A stretch of DNA of 64,000 nucleotides from the NCBI GenBank assembly GCA_964501275.1, contig CAZCSP010000023.1, forward strand, positions 1 to 64,000. Reading direction: 5' to 3'. Positions 34,358-43,470 of this stretch are shown piece after piece (the first letter of the stretch is position 1; every line of letters begins with the position of its first letter). A program made the position numbers and the translations under genes. The notes beneath the pieces were generated by a model. The model searched no databases. It had not been told where the DNA came from and was given only the letters and a program-made list of their open reading frames with translations. The DNA is from 55-13 sp964501275 (lineage in GTDB: Bacteria; Armatimonadota; Fimbriimonadia; Fimbriimonadales; Fimbriimonadaceae).

Positions 34358-35083
34358 TTAACCCGCGATCTTTGATGCCAAGGCGGTGTCTAGGGGGACG
34401 CCGGGGCCCATGGTGGCACTGAGGGTGAGGGACTGAACGTACTTGCCCTTTGCTGAACTCGGCTTGGCCTTCAGTACCGCGCCAAAACCGGCTTTGAAGT
34501 TCTCCAGAAGCTGCTCGTCAGTGAAGTTCACTTTGCCGATGCTCATGTGGACCACGCCCGCTTTATCGGTTCGGTACTCCACGCGAGTGGCGGCCTTGAT
34601 CTCCTTGACGGCAGTGCCGATATTGTTGGTCACGGTTCCGTTTCGCTTGTTGGGAGTCTTGGGGCCGAGGGCCTTTCCGATCTTTCCAATCTGGGGGGCC
34701 ATCTCTTCGGTGGCGAGGATCACGTCGAACTTGAGGTCCTTGTCGCCGGTCTGGATTCGCTTGATCAAATCCTCATCCCCGACCACATCGGCTCCCGCCG
34801 CTTCTGCTTCCTTGGCCAAGTCGCCCTTGGCCAAAACCGCAACCTTCTTCACCTTGCCAGTGCCATGGGGAAGGTTGGTCAATCCCCGAACGTTCTGGTC
34901 GCTCTTTCGGGGGTCGATGCCGAGTCGGATGGCGAGGTCCACGCTCTCGACAAACTTGGCGCTGGCGGTCTTCTTGACCAACTCGATCGCGGCGTTAATC
35001 TCTAGCAGAGCGTCCTTGTCGACGGTCTTGGCCAGTTCGACATAACGCGGCGAATGCGCGTTCTTCTTGATGTTCTTTCTCAA
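34358..35083 (-). CDS. rplA: 50S ribosomal protein L1
   Basis: The 241-residue protein has the L1 landmarks: EINAAIELVKKTASAKF near the N-terminus, the conserved LPHGTGK, the GKALGPKTPNKRNGTV loop and the C-terminal LTLSATMGPGVPLD. L1 forms the mobile stalk at the E site and often represses its own operon. rplK, usually directly upstream, is not here, so rplA is a single-gene unit with its own terminator. Confidence 0.96.
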   Translation of the reverse strand: MRKNIKKNAHSPRYVELAKTVDKDALLEINAAIELVKKTASAKFVESVDLAIRLGIDPRKSDQNVRGLTNLPHGTGKVKKVAVLAKGDLAKEAEAAGADVVGDEDLIKRIQTGDKDLKFDVILATEEMAPQIGKIGKALGPKTPNKRNGTVTNNIGTAVKEIKAATRVEYRTDKAGVVHMSIGKVNFTDEQLLENFKAGFGAVLKAKPSSAKGKYVQSLTLSATMGPGVPLDTALASKIAG

Positions 35084-35183
35084 TCTGTTTCACCTGTGGT
35101 GCAGGCGTCCTTCATCAGGACTCCCACGGAATGCCTGGAGTGTACCTGGGGCGGGTGTTTGGTGTTGGGCATTTGGGGGCGGC

Positions 35184-35264
35184 GTTTCGGTGTTTCGGTG
35201 CTACGGCATTGCGGCCAAACCGACATAACCCTACGCCGTAAAACCGAAACACCGCAATGCCGTC
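35184..35264. repeat. Nested GTTTCGG/CATTGCGG repeat between rplA and next gene
   Basis: CGGTGTTTCGG (35188-35198) is inverted at 35244-35254 and CGGCATTGCGG (35204-35214) at 35252-35262. The arms are not ordered for a simple hairpin. The same words, GCATTGCGG and CGGCGTTTCGG, recur in repeat B (16.47 and 47.41 kb) and near 17.55 kb. Confidence 0.6.
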
Positions 35265-35282
35265 CGATGCCATCATTACTCC

Positions 35283-35699
35283 ATGACCCTCAACGCCTAC
35301 TCTGCCGCCAAGAAGATGGCCCTCTTTGAAGACCTGAAGAAGGGGCTTCCTCCGAGCGAGGGTGAGTTTGATGAGGCGGTTCTTCGCGAAGGCAAGGTAA
35401 AGGGCGATCCGCTGGTGGGGGCGACCCGCTATGAAGCGAACTCCATCTACGTCGAATTCATCTTTCCCGACCCCAAGACCACCTCGACCATCCTGGTGGT
35501 AAAACTCACTCCACCCGAACGCATCGTCTTCCTCCCGGTGCCTTCCTGGGTAGTTGAGAACATTTGGCAGGGCGAGGTTGCTGGGACCTTCCACTTCGAG
35601 TCGGAGGCGATCAGGCTATATCAAGAGTTGGGACTCGAGTTGGAGATGGAAGCAAACCAAAAATGGTTTGGTCCCCAGATGGCGAAGCGGAGGGAGTAG
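35283..35699 (+). CDS. Hypothetical protein
   Basis: The 138-residue soluble protein is not recognised. It has a Lys-rich N-terminal helix, a region of alternating strands (ANSIYVEFIFPDPKTTSTILVVKLTP) and a final amphipathic helix (AIRLYQELGLELEMEANQK). Codon use and composition match its neighbours, and no other frame here is better. No operon partner is evident: it is preceded by a repeat-filled spacer and is convergent with the GNAT gene. Confidence 0.6.
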   Translation: MTLNAYSAAKKMALFEDLKKGLPPSEGEFDEAVLREGKVKGDPLVGATRYEANSIYVEFIFPDPKTTSTILVVKLTPPERIVFLPVPSWVVENIWQGEVAGTFHFESEAIRLYQELGLELEMEANQKWFGPQMAKRRE

Positions 35700-35782
35700 G
35701 GGCAACTCGTGTCTAAGTATTGTGGTTTCAAAACCTCACTGGTTGTGTGCAACCACTGACGTTTTGAAACAGACGCCACGCC

Positions 35783-36556
35783 TCAAAACTGATCGGTCAT
35801 GAACATCTGCGGCAGGCCGGGGGCGTTGCGGCCCATGAGATAGAGTTCGGGGATAGGCTCGGATATGGGCAGGGCCAGACGCTCTGACATGGACCTCAGC
35901 CCCATCCATTCCGACTCGGATGGGAACCGCCATGGGCGGGATCGCCGACTGACCACGCACTCCCGGACATGTTTACCCTCATGGCAGATATAGCCGTCCT
36001 CAAAAGGAGTGCATATCCTCAGGTTCCACTTCCAATACTTCCAGCGTTTCTCGTCTCGCCTTAGTCTCGCGGGATCCTGAACCGACCATGCGTCGTAGGC
36101 TTTCTGGATTTCGGGAAAGCCCCACATATCCTTGAGGCTGTCGTCGGTCTCGCTCTCCAATGGGCCCTGCACGACCTCGTCCATTACCTGGAAGCCGCAT
36201 CGGGCATACAGTCCCTGTTCCCGAGCGAATAGCCAGGCGGTTGACTCTCCTTGGCTTTCTGACTGATCCAATACCACCCTGAGCAGTTGCTCCGCCAAAC
36301 CCTGCCTTTGGCGGGAGACCTTCGTCGCTACTCCGGCGATGCCGATCGCCCTTCCCCAACCAAACTCCAAGGGCACGGTCGTGAGGATTGAGACCATCTC
36401 ACCTGCGTCGAATAGAGCCCATTTACGGCGAAGATCGAACATAGGCTCGTTCAGAAAAATCCCGTTGGCCCGGTCGTAGTCCAAATCAAAGACTTCGCAT
36501 AGAAGGCGTAAGAAGGGAGCGGCCTCTGTCTGCTGGATCGTGCGAATCTCGATCAT
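35783..36556 (-). CDS. GNAT family N-acetyltransferase (Eis-like)
   Basis: The 257-residue protein has a GNAT core with the acetyl-CoA loop in VSRQRQGLAEQLLRVVL (about 80-96) and the following FAREQGLYARCGFQ strand-helix. The substrate is unknown. It overlaps the 3' end of cdaR by four bases (ATGA), so it is translated from the c-di-AMP operon. Confidence 0.85.
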   Translation of the reverse strand: MIEIRTIQQTEAAPFLRLLCEVFDLDYDRANGIFLNEPMFDLRRKWALFDAGEMVSILTTVPLEFGWGRAIGIAGVATKVSRQRQGLAEQLLRVVLDQSESQGESTAWLFAREQGLYARCGFQVMDEVVQGPLESETDDSLKDMWGFPEIQKAYDAWSVQDPARLRRDEKRWKYWKWNLRICTPFEDGYICHEGKHVRECVVSRRSRPWRFPSESEWMGLRSMSERLALPISEPIPELYLMGRNAPGLPQMFMTDQF

Positions 36557-37515
36557 GGATTGTTTGGCGGAGGTGGACCGGAGCTTTTCACGAAGACCTT
36601 GACGGAGACGGTCTCGGGTTTGGTAAGGCGGATCCCGTCGGGCAGGTCCAACTCCACCGCAATCGTAGTCGTTTCCCGCATACCGTCGATATTGATGGGT
36701 TTGGTATTGATGACCGCCAGGTTCGCGAGCACATCTGCCGGCCCTTCCACGCTGATCTGGGCTGGGGTGAACTCATAATCGGTGATCGTGGTGCCGAACT
36801 CAGGCGTTCCGTTCCAAACGGGCTGGATCAAGAGCGAGCGGCGGGGCGGACGAGGCGCCACGAACGCTCTTACCGTCACGGTATCCGTGCTCATCGAGAC
36901 GTTTGAGACTGGCGAATCCTTGTCATCGAGCGGTTCCAACTTGGTAGTTTGCGAGTTGTTGGTCTCCAATGTCGTCAGGTTCAGGTAGGCCCGCACCCGC
37001 TTGACCCTGTTGACCAGGGAGCTTGCTCCTGAGATCGTGATCGTCGCGGGGTCGCTGGTGGCTCCGTCGTATCGGTAGTCCTGAAGCTTGAAGGACCCGA
37101 TGGCCTCCACATCGACGTTGATACGCCGTGTTATCTCTCGATCCAAGGTGATAGGAATCCTCATATTTTTGGGATTCCATTCGACTTCATATTCGGTGGG
37201 GGCTTCCAAACGAACCAAGTACCTGCCGTCGCTGGGTTGCTCCGACAAATCTATATAGGCGCTGAGGTAAGCCCTGTTGATCTTCATCTGCTGTTCAGGT
37301 GTGCCTGATGCGTGGAAAGTGACGACCTTTGGCACGTCCCCCACAATGATCATGCCCTCCGGCGGATTGCGAATCTCCAGATTCAGATCGAAAGTGAAGA
37401 TCCCCCCTTTTGCGTCTATGGGAGCGATAGAGTTCTTCACATGCGTCCAGAGGAGGACGGAAAGAGCGAAGCTGAGGAGCAGGATCGGAAAGTTCACTCG
37501 ACGAATATCGAACAT
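36553..37515 (-). CDS. cdaR: CdaR/YbbR-like regulator of diadenylate cyclase
   Basis: The 320-residue protein has one N-terminal membrane helix (INFPILLLSFALSVLLWTHVK, about 8-27) and three YbbR-type beta repeats of roughly 85 residues facing outward. Related repeats read GDVPKVVTFHASGTPEQ and FTPAQISVEGPADVLANL. CdaR binds CdaA in the membrane and modulates c-di-AMP synthesis. It shares one base with the end of cdaA. Confidence 0.9.
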   Translation of the reverse strand: MFDIRRVNFPILLLSFALSVLLWTHVKNSIAPIDAKGGIFTFDLNLEIRNPPEGMIIVGDVPKVVTFHASGTPEQQMKINRAYLSAYIDLSEQPSDGRYLVRLEAPTEYEVEWNPKNMRIPITLDREITRRINVDVEAIGSFKLQDYRYDGATSDPATITISGASSLVNRVKRVRAYLNLTTLETNNSQTTKLEPLDDKDSPVSNVSMSTDTVTVRAFVAPRPPRRSLLIQPVWNGTPEFGTTITDYEFTPAQISVEGPADVLANLAVINTKPINIDGMRETTTIAVELDLPDGIRLTKPETVSVKVFVKSSGPPPPNNP

Positions 37516-38375
37516 CAGACCGATTCTCCCCGCCGAATCAGGCGCCGCCGTGGGCGGTCCGTCGCTCCCGCGCCATCTTCTTCGCGCAACTCTCGATTGA
37601 GGAAGTCACGCAGTTCATGGGCATTCGCCAACTTCCGCAACCGACCTTCCTTTGCATAGCTAATCGTTGCCCGCTCTTCGCTTACGATGATCGCAATGCA
37701 GTCCAGTTGCTCGGTCACGCCCAGACCTGCACGGTGGCGCATGTGAACGTTCTGGCTGAGGCGGTTGGAGTCGCTCAGCGGCAATCGGCAGGCCGCCGCC
37801 ACGATCATGTCCCCCCGAATAATCACCGCTCCATCGTGCAGCGGGTTTCCTTCATAAAAAATGGACCCGATCAAGGGAGCGCTGACTCGCGCGTTCACGA
37901 TCACTCCGTTGTTCGCAATCTCGTCCAGAGGCGCACCGCGTTCGATGACGATCAACGCTCCGGTGCTCTCGGTAGCCAGTTCGGTAACCGCCGCCACCAA
38001 CTCCTCCACCGTCCGCGCCTCGGTTTTCAGGGTGGAAGAGGAGAACTTCGGCGTGATTTCAAGCTTGCCCAGCCTCAACGGGCTCAAGCCCTCGATGGCC
38101 TGTCTCAGTTCGGGAAGAAACAGGATAACCAAGGCAACAGGGCCCAAGATCGTGGCCTTGTCCAAGAGCCAGTTGAGGGCGAACAGCTCCAGCTTTCCGC
38201 TGACGAACAAGAGCAACACGAAACCGGCGATGCCCAATACAATTCGCCAAGCGCGTGAACCTCGAATCAGCATGAACAGCCGATAGAAGATGTAAGCCAC
38301 GATCAGGATGTCGACCGCATTGCGCACGGGGTCGGACACGAACTGTTCGATGAACTCTTGATAGAACTCCTTCAA
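37515..38375 (-). CDS. cdaA: Diadenylate cyclase CdaA
   Basis: The 286-residue enzyme makes c-di-AMP from two ATP. It has three N-terminal membrane helices (about 15-100, including IDVLIVAYIFYRLFMLI and VALVILFLPELRQAI) and the DAC domain with catalytic PLHDGAVII and the RHRAGLG motif, both intact. It heads the cdaA-cdaR-GNAT operon. c-di-AMP controls osmolyte and potassium uptake and cell wall balance. Confidence 0.95.
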   Translation of the reverse strand: MKEFYQEFIEQFVSDPVRNAVDILIVAYIFYRLFMLIRGSRAWRIVLGIAGFVLLLFVSGKLELFALNWLLDKATILGPVALVILFLPELRQAIEGLSPLRLGKLEITPKFSSSTLKTEARTVEELVAAVTELATESTGALIVIERGAPLDEIANNGVIVNARVSAPLIGSIFYEGNPLHDGAVIIRGDMIVAAACRLPLSDSNRLSQNVHMRHRAGLGVTEQLDCIAIIVSEERATISYAKEGRLRKLANAHELRDFLNRELREEDGAGATDRPRRRLIRRGESV

Positions 38376-38521
38376 CGGTAATTACTCAATAGCGAATTTT
38401 AGCCTTGATACGAACGGAAACAAACCCGCAGATAGGCAGAAAGTGCTTTGAAACCCGGAAACTTGCGAAAAGCCATAATGGTTCCAGGAGCCTCAACGTC
38501 GCGGCTCGCCTGAATCCACTC

Positions 38522-39613
38522 ATGAGCGACGAACCTACACGCCCTTTAGACGAAATCCGCAAGGACATCGATGCCATCGACCGACAGTTGGTGGATCTCC
38601 TCAACGCCCGCGCCTCCCTGGCCCAAGAAGTGGGTCGGGTCAAGGGCCGCGATCAGCGACCTTACTTCACCCCCGAGCGGGAGCGACAAATCTATCAGCG
38701 ACTAGAAGAGTCGAATCCCGGTCCTTTGCAGAGCAGGCAGCTAGTGGGGATATTCCGCGAGATTATCAGTGCCGCCCGCGCCGCCGAGAAGCCGCTCATC
38801 GCCGCCTATTGGGGGCCACCCGGAACCTTCACCCATGTCGCCGCGATCCAGACCTTTGGCACCAGTACTACCTTTGAGGCGCAGGACTCTATCTCCGACG
38901 TGTTTCGAGCGGTGGAGCATGGCAAGGCGGACTATGGGGTGGTACCGGTCGAGAACTCGGTGGCGGGAGTCGTCCCCGAGACCCTCGACCTCTTTCCCCA
39001 GACCAACGTCAAGATTTGCGCGGAACTGTACGTCCCCATCCAACACCACCTGATGACCACCGCCCCATCCTTGGACCAGATCGAGACGGTCTATGCAGGC
39101 CCCCAGCCCTCCCAGCAATGCAAGAACTGGCTCAAAGCGAACCTGCCGAAGGCCAAGATTGTGGAGACTGTCCCCACCGCTCGGGCCGCCGAGCGAGCCT
39201 TGGAAGACCCGACCGGCGCGGCCATCGGCAACCGGCTGGGTTCGGAGACGGTCGGCATTCCTATCTTGGTGGAGAACCTCCAGGACAGCCCCGGCAACCG
39301 CACCCGCTTCTTGGTCATCGGCTACAACGAGCCTGCCAAGACTGGCAACGATAAGACTTCGCTGATGTTCAACCTGAAGAACCGCCCTGGCGAACTCTAT
39401 CGAGCTTTGGGGGCGTTCGACATCGAAGGCGTCAACCTCATGATGATCGAGTCCCGCCCCGCCCAACGCGCGACGTTTGAGTACATCTTCTATTGCGACT
39501 GCTCCGGACACCGAAGCGACGCGCCCCTCCAACGGGCGATCGAGACGCTCAAAGGGTACGCGCTGGAAACCGTGATCCTGGGCAGCTACCCCTACGTGGA
39601 GCCGTTGGGATAA
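38522..39613 (+). CDS. pheA: Bifunctional chorismate mutase / prephenate dehydratase
   Basis: The 363-residue P-protein has an AroQ chorismate mutase domain (about 8-90, DEIRKDIDAIDRQLVDLLNAR). The prephenate dehydratase domain (about 100-275) carries GPPGTF, PVENSVAGVV and the catalytic GNRTRF. A C-terminal ACT domain has the ESRP motif that mediates phenylalanine feedback. The frame is open from 38405, but ATG 38522 fits the AroQ start. It is followed immediately by a perfect hairpin. Confidence 0.95.
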   Translation: MSDEPTRPLDEIRKDIDAIDRQLVDLLNARASLAQEVGRVKGRDQRPYFTPERERQIYQRLEESNPGPLQSRQLVGIFREIISAARAAEKPLIAAYWGPPGTFTHVAAIQTFGTSTTFEAQDSISDVFRAVEHGKADYGVVPVENSVAGVVPETLDLFPQTNVKICAELYVPIQHHLMTTAPSLDQIETVYAGPQPSQQCKNWLKANLPKAKIVETVPTARAAERALEDPTGAAIGNRLGSETVGIPILVENLQDSPGNRTRFLVIGYNEPAKTGNDKTSLMFNLKNRPGELYRALGAFDIEGVNLMMIESRPAQRATFEYIFYCDCSGHRSDAPLQRAIETLKGYALETVILGSYPYVEPLG

Positions 39614-39690
39614 CAGTCGGACAGTCCGACTGTCGGATGGTCAGATAGGACAGATTCGTCAGATATGTCCGATACGCCAGATGATCAGAT
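39613..39690 (+). terminator. Hairpin after pheA within a GTCGGA/CAGATA repeat patch
   Basis: ACAGTCGGA (39613-39621) pairs perfectly with TCCGACTGT (39625-39633), starting on the last base of the pheA stop. It could end the transcript. The sequence then runs on as GGATGGTCAGATAGGACAGATTCGTCAGATATGTCC-like units (shortened here), the same style as the patch at 14.1 kb. Confidence 0.6.
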
Positions 39691-39811
39691 GATTCACCCT
39701 CTCCTCGCAAATAAACCAAATTTCAAACCCCGTTTCAGCAAACAATCAACGCCTTAACCGAGATTTCCCAAACCCCGCCGAACCTGACGGGTACCATCTT
39801 CCCTCGGACCA

Positions 39812-41068
39812 ATGAGAATCTACACTTCCGAAAGCGTCAGCGTAGGCCACCCTGACAAGCTTGCCGACCAAATTTCCGACGCCTTGCTCGACACCTTCCT
39901 GGCTCTAGAGGACAAGAACCACGCCGGATCGACCCGAGTCGCCATCGAGACCCTCTTGACCCGAGGCTTGGCGGTAGTGGCGGGCGAAGTCCGTACCGAA
40001 GGTTATGTAGACGTCGCCGAAGTGGTTCGCGAGACGATCGCCAACACCGGGTACGTCCACACCGACTACGGCTTCGACGGGCGCACCTGCGGCGTGATGG
40101 TCGCCATCCAGGAGCAAAGCCCCGACATCGCGCTCGGCGTCGACAGTTCGACCAACTCCGCCAAGAAGATCGGTGCGGGCGACCAGGGCATGATGTTTGG
40201 CTACGCAACCCGCGAGACCCCGGAGTTGATGCCTCTGCCACTCGCCATCTCCCACGCCCTTACCGCCCAATCGGTCAAGGTCCGGCGCGAGATGGACCCT
40301 GAGCACAAGAATCCCCGACTGCTGCCTGACGCGAAGAGCCAAGTCTCGGTGGAGTACGGCGAAGACGGCAAGCCCCGTCGCGTCAACACCGTCGTCCTCT
40401 CCCACCAGCACGCCGAGGGGCTCCTGCTTGAGGAAGTCAAGGCAACGGTGCGGGAGCGCATCATCAACCCGGTGCTGGCCAAGTTTTCCGAGTACGTCGA
40501 TGGCGACCCAATTCTCCATATCAACCCAACCGGCAAATTCGTAATCGGCGGTCCCCAGGGCGACACGGGCGTGACGGGTCGAAAGATCATCGTCGACACC
40601 TACGGCGGCATGGCCCCTCATGGCGGGGGCGCGTTCTCCGGCAAGGATCCCACCAAGGTGGACCGGTCGGCGGCCTACATGGCGCGATACATCGCTAAGA
40701 ACGTGGTCGCGGCGGGTCTGGCGGATCGGTGCGTGGTTCAACTCGCCTACGCCATCGGCGTTGCCGAGCCCGTTGCGGTGAACGTGGAGACGTTCGGTAC
40801 GCATACGGTGGATCCCAACGAGATTTCCCGCCGAGTTCAAGAGGCTTACGATCTGACCCCCTCGGGAATCATCGAGTTTCTGGGACTTCTGCGGCCTAGC
40901 GCTCAAGCCCTGTCGCCCGGTTTGGCAAAGCTGGTCTCCGAGGGCAAGGCGAACCTGCCGGCGCCCAATCCAGGTGGCTGGAACTACCACATGACCGCAC
41001 AGAACGGTCACTTCGGCCATGAGGCCTTCCCGTGGGAAAATACCAAGGATGCGGACCGGCTCAAGTAG
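39812..41068 (+). CDS. metK: S-adenosylmethionine synthase
   Basis: The 418-residue enzyme makes SAM from methionine and ATP. Motifs are intact: GHPDKLADQISDALLD near the start, GAGDQGMMFGYA, and the P-loop-like GGGAFSGKDPTKVDRS. It is slightly longer than the usual 380-400 residues. The 200-base leader shows no recognisable SAM riboswitch. Confidence 0.97.
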   Translation: MRIYTSESVSVGHPDKLADQISDALLDTFLALEDKNHAGSTRVAIETLLTRGLAVVAGEVRTEGYVDVAEVVRETIANTGYVHTDYGFDGRTCGVMVAIQEQSPDIALGVDSSTNSAKKIGAGDQGMMFGYATRETPELMPLPLAISHALTAQSVKVRREMDPEHKNPRLLPDAKSQVSVEYGEDGKPRRVNTVVLSHQHAEGLLLEEVKATVRERIINPVLAKFSEYVDGDPILHINPTGKFVIGGPQGDTGVTGRKIIVDTYGGMAPHGGGAFSGKDPTKVDRSAAYMARYIAKNVVAAGLADRCVVQLAYAIGVAEPVAVNVETFGTHTVDPNEISRRVQEAYDLTPSGIIEFLGLLRPSAQALSPGLAKLVSEGKANLPAPNPGGWNYHMTAQNGHFGHEAFPWENTKDADRLK

Positions 41069-41117
41069 GAAGTGCGCCAAAGGACGCCGATTCCTCGTAA
41101 ACTAGGATAGGCGTCCC

Positions 41118-42002
41118 ATGATCCCTCGCTGGCTGAATCGAAAGGAATATCCGTTCACGGTTCATACGTTCGACACAATCGACGGTCGGATGAGCTACCT
41201 CGACGAAGGCGAGGGGCGGCCGATTCTCTTTCTGCATGGAAACCTCACCTGGTCCTACCTCTACCGGGATATCATCCTGGAACTCCGGGACGAATACCGC
41301 TGTATTGCTCCCGATATGCTCGGGTTTGGCCTTTCTGATAAGCCTGCGAAGATCGACTATTCCGGTCTGGGCCACGTCCGACGGCTGGATGCTCTAATCC
41401 AGCACCTTGATTTGCGAGACATCACCCTCTACCTCCACGACTACGGTGGGCCGATCGGCATTGAGTGGCTGCTGCTGAACCGAGACCGGGTGCGGGATGT
41501 GGTTATCTCCAACTCTTGGATGTGGTCTCAAACCAGCTCCTTCCGCGCCCAACGCCTCGCCAAGATTTACACCAACAAGATCAACCGCTTCTACTACCAT
41601 AATCTCCGCGCTTCGCCGAGATTCTTTATGCCGCCTCTCCTGTCGGATGCGCACATGATGCCGCGCAATATGCTGGACCAGTTCCTGATGCCATTTGAAA
41701 ACACGAAGGAAAGGGAAGGGCCGTACGCAATGGCGTCGGGCCTGATCGGAGAGGCCGACTGGTTTGAATCGCTCTGGCGTCGCAGGTCCTTTCTAAAGGA
41801 GATTCCTGCCCTGATCCTTTGGGGCGAGCGGGATGAGATGAGGATCCCGGGCGAGCTGGAAAAGTGGCAGACGGTTTTCCCCCTTTCCTGCCCGGTGACG
41901 CTCGCCGACGTAGGCGGCCTTGGTCCCACTCAAGTATGGGACGACTACGTTCGAGAAATGCGAACCTTCTTCAGCTACGAAGAGGCGTTGAAGAATCTGT
42001 AA
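41118..42002 (+). CDS. Alpha/beta hydrolase, haloalkane dehalogenase-like
   Basis: The 294-residue protein follows the haloalkane dehalogenase pattern: LFLHGNLTWSYLYRDI oxyanion region, the nucleophile elbow LHDYGGPIG with Asp near 108, and an acidic ALILWGERDE. The catalytic His normally lies in a GH(F/W).QE motif near the end; here the matching place reads VGGLGPTQVW with no His. The enzyme may therefore be inactive, or may use another residue. A 122-base spacer separates it from the next gene. Confidence 0.8.
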   Translation: MIPRWLNRKEYPFTVHTFDTIDGRMSYLDEGEGRPILFLHGNLTWSYLYRDIILELRDEYRCIAPDMLGFGLSDKPAKIDYSGLGHVRRLDALIQHLDLRDITLYLHDYGGPIGIEWLLLNRDRVRDVVISNSWMWSQTSSFRAQRLAKIYTNKINRFYYHNLRASPRFFMPPLLSDAHMMPRNMLDQFLMPFENTKEREGPYAMASGLIGEADWFESLWRRRSFLKEIPALILWGERDEMRIPGELEKWQTVFPLSCPVTLADVGGLGPTQVWDDYVREMRTFFSYEEALKNL

Positions 42003-42124
42003 ACCACGAACGATGGTTCCTGCTCCACATTGCGCAATTTTGAACAGCCATTTTGGTTGAGTGTAACCAAGAATTTATTCCCAGTGATGGCCCGCCCATG
42101 TCTTGAATTACTGGAGGTTTTGTT

Positions 42125-42730
42125 TTGAAACCCCTGTCCAAACTGATTCGTGAAGCCGCCGACCATGCCTTTTGGCTTGCCGAGGTCGAGCGGGTCGCAG
42201 CTCTTATCGGGTGTGAAAGTCGAGAGGATGTGGAGATCGCATGGGTGGCCGTCAGTGAGATCGTCGACTCCATCGCGATCTTGGCGTTCGAACACCGGCA
42301 TCAATCGGAGGCGTTCGTGCCCGTTCTGAAGGAGTGGTACGCCGATCAGCAGATACGTATGCGTATCCGATCCGACCTGAAACAGAGCCACCTGGAGGCC
42401 ACGAACAGCGAACCGCCGAGTGATCGGATTGTGATGACGATCCTGTGGCGAATTCTCTGCAAGGTGGAGTCTGCCTACGAGGAGTATGAGTTAGGAGTAC
42501 AGAGCAAGCTGCTGCTTTCCCAAGTTGAGCCGCCCCAACTCAACCCAACAGAGGCGTGTCTGGCCCGTGAGGTTGCGACCCATATTTGCAGGGCGGTACG
42601 CAAGGTGAAGGAACTCCAAGAAGCGATGAGTCCGTCGAGCTTTGAGTTCGATATCTACCAAAATATTCTCGAAGCCGCCATCAGCCACTTCGAGGAGATG
42701 GGGTCGGTCGAGGCTAGAGAAGCGGCCTAG
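42125..42730 (+). CDS. Hypothetical helical protein
   Basis: The 201-residue protein is not recognised. It is predicted mostly helical and rich in Glu (EVERVAALIGCESREDVEIAWVAVSEIVDS, shortened to its landmarks EVERVAAL and ISHFEEMG). No membrane segment or signal is seen. It starts at TTG 42125 after a clear CTGGAGG ribosome site, and its end overlaps the convergent isomerase-like gene by four bases. Codon use is like neighbours. Confidence 0.65.
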   Translation: MKPLSKLIREAADHAFWLAEVERVAALIGCESREDVEIAWVAVSEIVDSIAILAFEHRHQSEAFVPVLKEWYADQQIRMRIRSDLKQSHLEATNSEPPSDRIVMTILWRILCKVESAYEEYELGVQSKLLLSQVEPPQLNPTEACLAREVATHICRAVRKVKELQEAMSPSSFEFDIYQNILEAAISHFEEMGSVEAREAA

Positions 42731-43461
42731 AGCAGACCTTTGCTCTGGAAGAACTCCACGCTGCGGCGAACCGATGTGATCGGCTCGTCGGGGGTGTGAT
42801 CCATCTCGATCGCTCCGAATTCGACGCCGTTGGCGTCACATGCCGTCAGCACCGAATCCCAGTCGATCACTCCTTTGCCCGCCTCGGCGTCGTGACTTTC
42901 CTTGTTGCCCGAGAAGTCCTTCAGATGGACGAGGGGCGCGCGCTTGCCGAGTTTGTTGAGCCAGGCCACCGGATCCTCTCCTGCGACTGAGATCCAACCC
43001 AGATCAAGTTGGGCTTTCAAGATGTCTTCCGTCTCTTCCCACATCTGGGCAAAGGTGGAGACGCCGCGATCGGGGAATTCGAACGCGTGGTTGTGGTAGC
43101 CGAAGGCGATTCCCCGGTCATCCATCGCTCGGGCGACCGGCTCTAGCTCTTTGCCAAACTCCACCCAACCTCCGGCATAGACCTCCTCGCCGATCCATGG
43201 AAGGACGACGTGCTTGGTTCCGAGCGTATGGGCGTCCTCGCAGACTTGGTCGGTGTCCTTGACCGCATCCAGACCCCAATGGCCCGCGCTGACCTTTAGA
43301 CCGAGGTCGTCCAATACCTTCTTAAGTTCGACCGGGGTTAGTCCCTGCATTCCGGCAAGCTCCACATATTCAAGGCCCATGTCCTTCACGGCTTTGAGGG
43401 TTCCGTGGAGGTCGTCGGCGAGGGGTTGTCGAAGGGTGTAGAGTTGGACCGTAAGACGCAT
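42727..43461 (-). CDS. Sugar phosphate isomerase/epimerase-like TIM barrel protein
   Basis: The 244-residue protein has the xylose isomerase-like AP2 barrel: VQLYTLRQPLADDLHGTL, YVELAGMQG, GYHNHAFEF (a His metal ligand), QLDLGWISVAGED and a final EMDHTPDEP. Related enzymes are inosose dehydratases and hydroxypyruvate isomerase. The substrate is unknown. It ends four bases into the upstream hypothetical gene on the opposite strand. Confidence 0.88.
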   Translation of the reverse strand: MRLTVQLYTLRQPLADDLHGTLKAVKDMGLEYVELAGMQGLTPVELKKVLDDLGLKVSAGHWGLDAVKDTDQVCEDAHTLGTKHVVLPWIGEEVYAGGWVEFGKELEPVARAMDDRGIAFGYHNHAFEFPDRGVSTFAQMWEETEDILKAQLDLGWISVAGEDPVAWLNKLGKRAPLVHLKDFSGNKESHDAEAGKGVIDWDSVLTACDANGVEFGAIEMDHTPDEPITSVRRSVEFFQSKGLL

Positions 43462-43470
43462 GACCGCCCA

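Noticed and set aside
39614..39811. A SAM riboswitch upstream of metK
   Set aside because: The leader lacks the conserved SAM-I core and any clear kink-turn; it contains only a hairpin and repeat words.
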